Part shown: piece by piece, positions 59,376 through 64,000 of the stretch | How positions within the stretch are numbered: the stretch's first letter is position 1 | Layout: every line of letters starts with the position of its first letter | Source: CAYXVF01 sp964468125 | GTDB lineage: Bacteria; Myxococcota; XYA12-FULL-58-9; CAYXVF01 | Length of the DNA: 64,000 bases | Assembly: GCA_964468125.1 (NCBI GenBank) | Contig: CAYXVF010000022.1 | Span: 1 to 64,000 of the forward strand | Reading direction: 5' to 3' | The notes under the pieces: generated by a model | Told to the model about the DNA's origin: nothing | Database searches by the model: none | What the model saw: only the letters and a program-made list of their open reading frames with translations | Made by a program: the position numbers and the translations under genes

Positions 59376-59392
59376 ATTGAACGGGATTCAAT
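59376..59392. promoter_or_regulatory. Inverted repeat upstream of SDR gene (candidate operator)
   Basis: A 17-base palindrome, ATTGAACGGGATTCAAT, with 6-base arms and a 5-base centre, lies about 72 bases before the SDR ATG. It fits the size of a TetR/FadR/GntR-type operator. The regulator is not identified; no such gene is adjacent. Confidence 0.45.
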
Positions 59393-59463
59393 CGTCCCAC
59401 GCGACTGCGGCCCGGCGCGCGAAATGGCTAGTCTAAATTCAAACGTCTACGAGGGAGGACACC

Positions 59464-60207
59464 ATGAATCGTCTCAAAGATCGGGTCGCGATCGTCACCG
59501 GTGGTGCGAAGGGGATCGGACGAGCCTTTTGCGTCGGCTTGGCGCGCGAGGGAGCCACGGTAGTGGTCGCCGACGTCGACGACGGCCGGGAGACCGTGGC
59601 ACGAGTTGAAGAAGCGGGCGCAAAGGCGATGGCCTTGGAGGTCGACGTGACCCAGCCCGAGGCCACAGCGAAGATGGCCGAGAACGTCATGGAAAGATTC
59701 GGGCGCATCGACATTCTGATCAACAACGCGGGGATCTATCCGCCGCAGCCCTTCGAAGAGGTAAGCTTCGAGGATTGGCGTCGGGTCCTGTCGATCAACC
59801 TCGACGGTATCTTCCTGTGCACAAAGGCCGTCTACCCGTTCATGAAGGAGCGCGGCTTCGGCCGGATCGTCAACATCAGCTCGGGGACGGTGATGCTAGG
59901 AACCCCTAACTTCTCACACTACGTGACCACGAAGGCTGGGGTGATCGGGTTCACACGCTCACTCGCCGGTGAAGTCGGAGAGCACGGGATCACCGTCAAC
60001 GCGATCGCCCCCGGGCTGACCGCCACGGACACGGTGAAAGACGGGCCGCTCGCGGGCATGTTCGATCAGATCGTGGCAATGCAGGCGATCAAGCGGCGGC
60101 AAGAGCCCGAAGATCTCGTTGGCGCGATGATGTTCCTCGTTTCCGACGAGGGCAGCTTCGTGACCGGTCAGACCCTCGCGGTGGATGGCGGGCTCGTTCG
60201 CCACTGA
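59464..60207 (+). CDS. Short-chain dehydrogenase/reductase (SDR)
   Basis: A 247-residue classical SDR. The cofactor site is VAIVTGGAKGIGRAFCVGLA, NNAGIYPPQPFEE contains the NNAG motif, and the catalytic Ser and Tyr-x3-Lys are in NISSGTVML and SHYVTTKAG. The final DGGLVRH ends the family's typical substrate loop. An Asp in VADVDDGR after the glycine motif suggests NAD preference. Substrate unknown. It starts after a GGGAGGACACC ribosome site and lies downstream of a palindromic operator candidate. Confidence 0.93.
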   Translation: MNRLKDRVAIVTGGAKGIGRAFCVGLAREGATVVVADVDDGRETVARVEEAGAKAMALEVDVTQPEATAKMAENVMERFGRIDILINNAGIYPPQPFEEVSFEDWRRVLSINLDGIFLCTKAVYPFMKERGFGRIVNISSGTVMLGTPNFSHYVTTKAGVIGFTRSLAGEVGEHGITVNAIAPGLTATDTVKDGPLAGMFDQIVAMQAIKRRQEPEDLVGAMMFLVSDEGSFVTGQTLAVDGGLVRH

Positions 60208-60272
60208 CCCGGGCTTAACCGCTTCGAGAGTAGCGCGTTGCATTCGAGGCGACGTCTCGCTTCGACTGCGGC

Positions 60273-60509
60273 TCAGTTCGTGCTGGCCGTCGCCACACCG
60301 CTGCGCTCGCCGTCGAGGCGCTGGCGTAGGACTTCTGCGAACTGCTGGTCGATGAGCTCGCTGATGTAGGCGTCGAGCTCCTCGTCGCTCAAGGCCACGG
60401 CGGTGTTCGTATCGGTCTCGTAGTCTTCAACCCCGGCGAGGGCGAGCACCCCGCTCGTGGCCAGCATGCCGACGATCGCCATCAGTGTCGCGATGATGAA
60501 CAGCTTCAT
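60273..60509 (-). CDS. Small single-helix membrane protein
   Basis: A 78-residue protein: a membrane helix (FIIATLMAIVGMLATSGVLA) or uncleaved signal, then an acidic region (VALSDEELDAYISELIDQQF) and a basic tail. No family recognised. The ATG at 60509 follows GGAGGAGATC, and a longer open frame lacks such a site. It converges with the SDR gene, 65 bases apart. Function unknown. Confidence 0.55.
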   Translation of the reverse strand: MKLFIIATLMAIVGMLATSGVLALAGVEDYETDTNTAVALSDEELDAYISELIDQQFAEVLRQRLDGERSGVATASTN

Positions 60510-60624
60510 CTGATCTCCTCCGACCCCGAAGAGACCAGGCGGGCGCGTACATCGCAAAAAACCGGCGCAAACGACGCAATGCGCCTCCAGAAGATCCCCT
60601 CTTGGGGCTTTTGGCCCCCGAGAA

Positions 60625-60650
60625 CGCCCGAATTCTTTCGGACTCGGGCG
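60625..60650 (-). terminator. Hairpin downstream of the amidase gene
   Basis: Seven-base arms CGCCCGA (60625-60631) and TCGGGCG (60644-60650) enclose a 12-base loop, 43 bases after the end of the amidase gene, which is read leftward. No U-tract is evident. Possible rho-independent terminator or processing hairpin. Confidence 0.35.
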
Positions 60651-60692
60651 AGTCAAAGTCGCGTCTCGCTTCGGGATCAGCTCGTCGGGTGA

Positions 60693-61991
60693 TCACGGAG
60701 CCCGGGTCACGCTCGTTTCGCTCCTCAAACTGCCCTGCATCAAGCTCTCCCGGTGCGTCAGCAGTGCTCGGAACACGGCCCGTGCGTACTGCGTGGTACG
60801 ACTCGAGCTCCAGCGGCCGTCCGGCAGCTTCACGTCCCGGGCCTGCAAACGCTCGAACTCCCCCACCGCGTTCATGCACGGCCCCTCCACCAACAGCACC
60901 ACGCCCGGGGTTCGCCGAAGGAGGGCGAGATTCCGGGCGAATACACCGTCTTCGGGCGCGACCGGGATCTTCTTGGCGACGCCCAAGGGATGCTCGGACG
61001 GCTCACTCAGGGGCCCCAAGGCGAGCTCCTCCTGCAGCGCGCGACCGAGAGAGATGGCCAAGGGGCGCGCGCGTTCGAGGGCACCGGAGCTCAGTGCGCG
61101 CAGCGCGTAATAGCGCTGGGACGGGGTGGCGAGCTCGTCTCGAACGAAGTTGCCGAGCAAGAAGACGATCACCCCGTTGGTCAGCGGGTCTCGGGCCACA
61201 TTGAAGTGCAGCGAAAGGGTGACGTGCGGTGCGAAAGCCTCGGCCAGCTGCGACCGGCGGCGAAGCTCGTAGCGATTGTACAGTTTGAAGGGGCTCATCA
61301 GCGGCAGCTGTCGGACAAAGAACGGCAGGGCGAGCGCCCCCAAGGGACTGCCGAGCCATTGAGTGACCGATTCGAGCGCACTCAGATGTTGGAGCTCGGA
61401 CGCCCACTGTCGAGCCTCCGTGAGCGGGTCGTACTCTGGGAAGCCACCGCGCGGAAACCGACGGTCGGGCGGTGGACCGCGCGTGAGGAGAACCTCGGCA
61501 CCCCGGTCACGCAGCATCTGCGCGAGCTGCAACGCCACCGCGTAGGTCAGATCACCTTCGCGCACCGCGGGGCCAGGTCCGACGGTAATGTGCCGACGCT
61601 CGTCGATGGACCAGGCCCCCCCGCGATGCCCCGGATCCAGGGCCACGCGCAGCCCTGCGAGGGAGCCGTCGGCATTCGTCGACACCGGCGCAATCGGGCC
61701 TGCGACCGCCGGCTCCTCGAGTGGCTCGAGGTCACGCCAGGGAGAATCCGCGTCGTAACGGATGCGAACCGCATCGCCTTCGACGGACAGATAGGGATCG
61801 AGCTGCCCGAGCGGATCGACGGTGTGCCGATAGCGCTCGAGCGCCCGTGGAGTGACGGTCTCTAGAGCGCGGAACGCTTGCCGAGGGACCTCTTCCACGA
61901 CCGCGGCTCGGAGCGGTCCTGGACGCGCGAGCTCGCATGCCAACGCTGCCGTGAGGAGAATGAATCGAAACCCCGCCATGCGCGCGCCCAT
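60693..61991 (-). CDS. N-acetylmuramoyl-L-alanine amidase (Amidase_3 family)
   Basis: A periplasmic peptidoglycan amidase of the AmiA/AmiC/CwlM type. An N-terminal signal (MAGFRFILLTAALACELARP region) precedes a variable domain; the catalytic domain contains VALDPGHRGGAW (zinc His), AVALQLAQMLRDRGAEVLLT and SLHFNVARDP, with a later Glu in LLVEGPCMNAVGEFERLQ. Start codons at 61991 and 61979 are both possible. At ~430 residues it is longer than typical amidases owing to insertions near the middle. Confidence 0.82.
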   Translation of the reverse strand: MGARMAGFRFILLTAALACELARPGPLRAAVVEEVPRQAFRALETVTPRALERYRHTVDPLGQLDPYLSVEGDAVRIRYDADSPWRDLEPLEEPAVAGPIAPVSTNADGSLAGLRVALDPGHRGGAWSIDERRHITVGPGPAVREGDLTYAVALQLAQMLRDRGAEVLLTRGPPPDRRFPRGGFPEYDPLTEARQWASELQHLSALESVTQWLGSPLGALALPFFVRQLPLMSPFKLYNRYELRRRSQLAEAFAPHVTLSLHFNVARDPLTNGVIVFLLGNFVRDELATPSQRYYALRALSSGALERARPLAISLGRALQEELALGPLSEPSEHPLGVAKKIPVAPEDGVFARNLALLRRTPGVVLLVEGPCMNAVGEFERLQARDVKLPDGRWSSSRTTQYARAVFRALLTHRESLMQGSLRSETSVTRAP

Positions 61992-62046
61992 GATGGCAGG
62001 CCCGATGCCACACGCCAAGAGAGCCGCGCATCACGCGGCGGCTCCA

Positions 62047-62811
62047 TCACCAGTACCTCTCGAAATGCACATTCCCCGGGTCGGTCTTGTTGCCGACGCG
62101 GAAGCCCTGGCTCTCGAGAAGCTCGACCGTATCGACGATCATGTCCGGGTTACCGCAAAGAAACACGTGGCTGCTCCTCGGGTCGAGGACCGAGCCGACG
62201 AGGCGCTCGTAGTTTGGGCTCTGGAGCACGGTCTGGACGCGCCCGCGAATCCCTCGCCAGGGTGAGTGGCTGGGCTCACGGGACGCACATCCGATGTAGA
62301 CCAGCGACGGGTCCTTGGCGGACATCTGCGTGAGCTCGTCGACGTAGCCGAGGTCCGCGGCGTAGCGGCACCCGTTGATCATGACGACGCGGCGCCAGCG
62401 GCTCTTGCCGAGGTAGGTCCGGAGGATCGACACGTAAGGCCCGATCCCCGTGCCCGTGGAGACCAAGACGAGGTTTTTGTCCGCGGGGACATCCTCGATG
62501 GTGAAGTCCCCCTTCGCGCGCTCGCTCATCCACACGCGGCCGCCGATCGGCAGGCGCCAGAGCGGCTCGGTGAATTCACCCTTCTCTACCTTGGCCACGA
62601 AGAATTCCAGGTATCCCCGAACCTCTGGTGTGGAGGTGATCGAGTAAGGTCGCTTGACGAGCTTCCCACCCTCGGGAAGCCCCAGAGTCGCGTACTGGCC
62701 CGGTCGGAAGGCCGGAACGGTCCCGCTGTCCGGGCGAACCCGGAATACTCCGAGCGTCGGCGTCAGATCCCGTCGATCCACGACGGTCGCGTTGAAATGA
62801 GTCGTCACCAT
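62047..62811 (-). CDS. fpr: Ferredoxin/flavodoxin-NADP+ reductase
   Basis: Exchanges electrons between NADPH and ferredoxin or flavodoxin. The FAD-binding RPYSITSTPEVRGYLEFFVA, the NADP-binding LVSTGTGIGPYVSILRTYLG and HVFLCGNPDMIVDTVELLES are typical of bacterial FPRs. 254 residues, with a C-terminal FERYW aromatic that stacks on FAD. Divergent from the small unknown gene at 62962. Confidence 0.93.
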   Translation of the reverse strand: MVTTHFNATVVDRRDLTPTLGVFRVRPDSGTVPAFRPGQYATLGLPEGGKLVKRPYSITSTPEVRGYLEFFVAKVEKGEFTEPLWRLPIGGRVWMSERAKGDFTIEDVPADKNLVLVSTGTGIGPYVSILRTYLGKSRWRRVVMINGCRYAADLGYVDELTQMSAKDPSLVYIGCASREPSHSPWRGIRGRVQTVLQSPNYERLVGSVLDPRSSHVFLCGNPDMIVDTVELLESQGFRVGNKTDPGNVHFERYW

Positions 62812-62961
62812 GCGCTCCTGCTCACCACGTTGTTCTTACCCCCCGGGAAAGCTACGGTCCGGGGGCCGTCGGACTTTAGCTTCCAGGCTCGTAAGCTCGC
62901 GGTTTCAGTGCAACTTTCGTGGTCTGATGTGGTACCGTGCGGCGGACCGGAGGAACGACGA

Positions 62962-63327
62962 GTGGCCATTCGCATCGTCGACCAGACAGGCCGGCCCGTC
63001 GACCGGGAAGATCTGGTGAAAATCCTAACGCCCCTGGTGGAGCAGCACCTCGCCGACGTCGAAGTGTTATCGCCACTGGTCGTCAAGGTGCCACCTGCGG
63101 GCGGCGCTTGGCTCTATGCCTACGTCGACCGTGAACGGGGGCTGCGTGTGCAGCTCCCGGCCAAGCTGCTGGCCGAGCTCGAGTCGAGCGGCCCCACAGA
63201 GCGGGTATGCGAAAACTTCGAGCAGAGAGTGCGCGATCTCGCAGCCAACCTCCGTTCACGCGCCGGGAGCTCGTCGCAGTATTTTCGACGCGCGACCAAA
63301 ACGCTCCCCGCGATCGATCGCGAATGA
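62962..63327 (+). CDS. Hypothetical small protein
   Basis: A 121-residue cytoplasmic protein with no signal peptide. Strands and helices alternate (VAIRIVDQTGRPVDREDLVK; PAGGAWLYAYVDRERGLRVQ), and the C-terminal half is basic and helical. No family recognised. The start is a GTG with GGAGGAACGACGA at suitable spacing, which decides it over the long upstream open frame. Confidence 0.5.
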   Translation: MAIRIVDQTGRPVDREDLVKILTPLVEQHLADVEVLSPLVVKVPPAGGAWLYAYVDRERGLRVQLPAKLLAELESSGPTERVCENFEQRVRDLAANLRSRAGSSSQYFRRATKTLPAIDRE

Positions 63328-63357
63328 GCCAGTCGGGCTCGCCCCAACCGCTTTCTG

Positions 63358-64000
63358 ATGCACGAAACCTTTGACATCCAGTGGCATAGCGCAACGGACG
63401 GTCTTCGATTGCGTACCGCACGCTGGCCTGTGAATGATGCCCCGGCCGGCCCCGCGTTGATGTGTACCGGTCGCAATGAATCCCTCGAGCGCTACGAGGA
63501 GATGGCGCGGGGATTCGCGCAGCGGGGGTTCGCGCCCTGGTGTTTCGACTGGCGGGGGCAAGGAGGCTCGGGCCGCGAGACCCGAAGCCCCGACCGCGGA
63601 CACGTGAAGTCTTTCGAGAGCTATCTGCAGGACTTGCGCGTGATTCTGGACGGCCCCCTCAAGGGAGAGGCCCCGGTCGTTCTCGCCCACTCGATGGGCG
63701 GGCATCTTTCGCTGCGCTTCGCCCACGATAATCCGGCGGCCTTTCGGGCGCTCATTCTCTCGGCACCGATGATCGAAATCGAAACCGGTCCTCTCCCCGC
63801 TTCTCTCGTGGGTTGGGTCGCGCGCACCGGCAGCCGCCTCGCCGGGGCAGAGGCCTATATTCCGGGACACCGGAATCTCCTCGAGCGCTCGAAACGCTTC
63901 GAGGGCAACGTGCTGACCCACGACCGCTCTCGCTTTGAGCGCAACCACGCGCTGCTCGAGACCCACCCGGAGCTCGTCACCGGCGGCGCCACCTTTGGCT
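63358..64000 (+). CDS. Alpha/beta hydrolase, lysophospholipase family (truncated by window end)
   Basis: A partial lysophospholipase L2/monoacylglycerol-lipase-like serine hydrolase: FDWRGQGGSGRET, nucleophile elbow LAHSMGGHLSL (Ser112), then ALILSAPMIEIETGPL, the strand that is missing in the paralogue at 7396-8298. The Asp and His of the triad would lie beyond the window. The ATG at 63358 precedes FDIQWHSATDG, a typical family start. No stop codon occurs before base 64000. Confidence 0.85.
   Translation, partial: MHETFDIQWHSATDGLRLRTARWPVNDAPAGPALMCTGRNESLERYEEMARGFAQRGFAPWCFDWRGQGGSGRETRSPDRGHVKSFESYLQDLRVILDGPLKGEAPVVLAHSMGGHLSLRFAHDNPAAFRALILSAPMIEIETGPLPASLVGWVARTGSRLAGAEAYIPGHRNLLERSKRFEGNVLTHDRSRFERNHALLETHPELVTGGATFG

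Noticed and set aside
60590..60620. CCCC-TCTT-GGGG followed by CTTTT as a terminator
   Set aside because: It is only a 4-base stem and lies far from any plus-strand gene end, since a minus-strand gene intervenes.
1..64000. tRNA, rRNA, CRISPR arrays, IS elements, attachment sites, replication origin
   Set aside because: None was recognised on reading: no clover-leaf with conserved T-loop, no regular repeat-spacer array, no transposase or integrase gene. A dedicated tRNA scan would settle the first point.

Overview
The window is about 64 kb of GC-rich, densely packed bacterial DNA carrying roughly 70 genes, with no rRNA, tRNA, CRISPR array, IS element or phage module that I can recognise. The gene mix suggests Myxococcota (the former Deltaproteobacteria, Sandaracinaceae/Polyangia-like): PilZ proteins, a GYF plus DUF4388 protein, a MORN-repeat protein, lipoproteins with bare lipoboxes, a large Thermus/Rickettsia-type isocitrate dehydrogenase, a Gram-negative TonB receptor, and many orphan Ala/Pro-rich proteins. 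A run of 100 N at 23963-24062 is an assembly gap, so this is a draft scaffold or MAG. The taxonomic call is inference.

Layout. 1-10 kb: unrecognised proteins, one with a lipase-like nucleophile elbow, then a PiT phosphate permease, a truncated DUF1353 gene, plsC, a VapBC-type toxin-antitoxin pair, two hypothetical proteins, a lysophospholipase-like hydrolase with an apparent internal deletion, and endonuclease III. 9-15 kb: a putative alpha/alpha-barrel protein and the lipoate block (2-oxo-acid dehydrogenase E2, lipB, lipA), interrupted by a deletion scar joining a tetR remnant to a sterol-desaturase remnant. 14.8-16.5 kb: a PilZ protein, a CoA-binding protein and a lipoprotein. 16.5-23.8 kb: a seven-gene haem-uptake operon (two HmuY-like lipoproteins, TonB receptor, HmuT, HmuU, HmuV, HmuS), preceded by phased repeats that look like an iron-responsive operator.

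24-36 kb: a vWA-like protein cut by the gap, a PilZ protein, gyrA, a divergent pair of unknown proteins (one with two peptidoglycan-binding-like repeats), a TPR lipoprotein, typA, a gamma-glutamylcyclotransferase-like protein and a TetR regulator. 36.5-42.3 kb: decayed remnants including half a receiver domain, an AlkB-type monooxygenase with its own [2Fe-2S]/FAD reductase, icd, a small lipoprotein and the GYF/DUF4388 protein. 42.4-47.7 kb: a quinone-oxidoreductase-like protein and a five-gene Mn/Fe ABC transporter operon that ends in its own DtxR/MntR regulator and begins with a clear DtxR-type operator.

47.6-64 kb: mostly housekeeping and small-molecule genes (crotonase, SPOUT methyltransferase, DUF1295 protein, YhbY, MORN protein, dapE, EamA transporter, HAD hydrolase, SDR, amidase, ferredoxin-NADP reductase), an ECF sigma operon with three membrane proteins, and a second lysophospholipase cut by the window end. 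Genes within operons overlap by 1-20 bases, and several convergent pairs overlap by 17-31 bases. I see no convincing single new defence or secretion island. The best leads are the metal-operon operators, the decay scars, and the scattered signal-less proteins with disordered N-termini.
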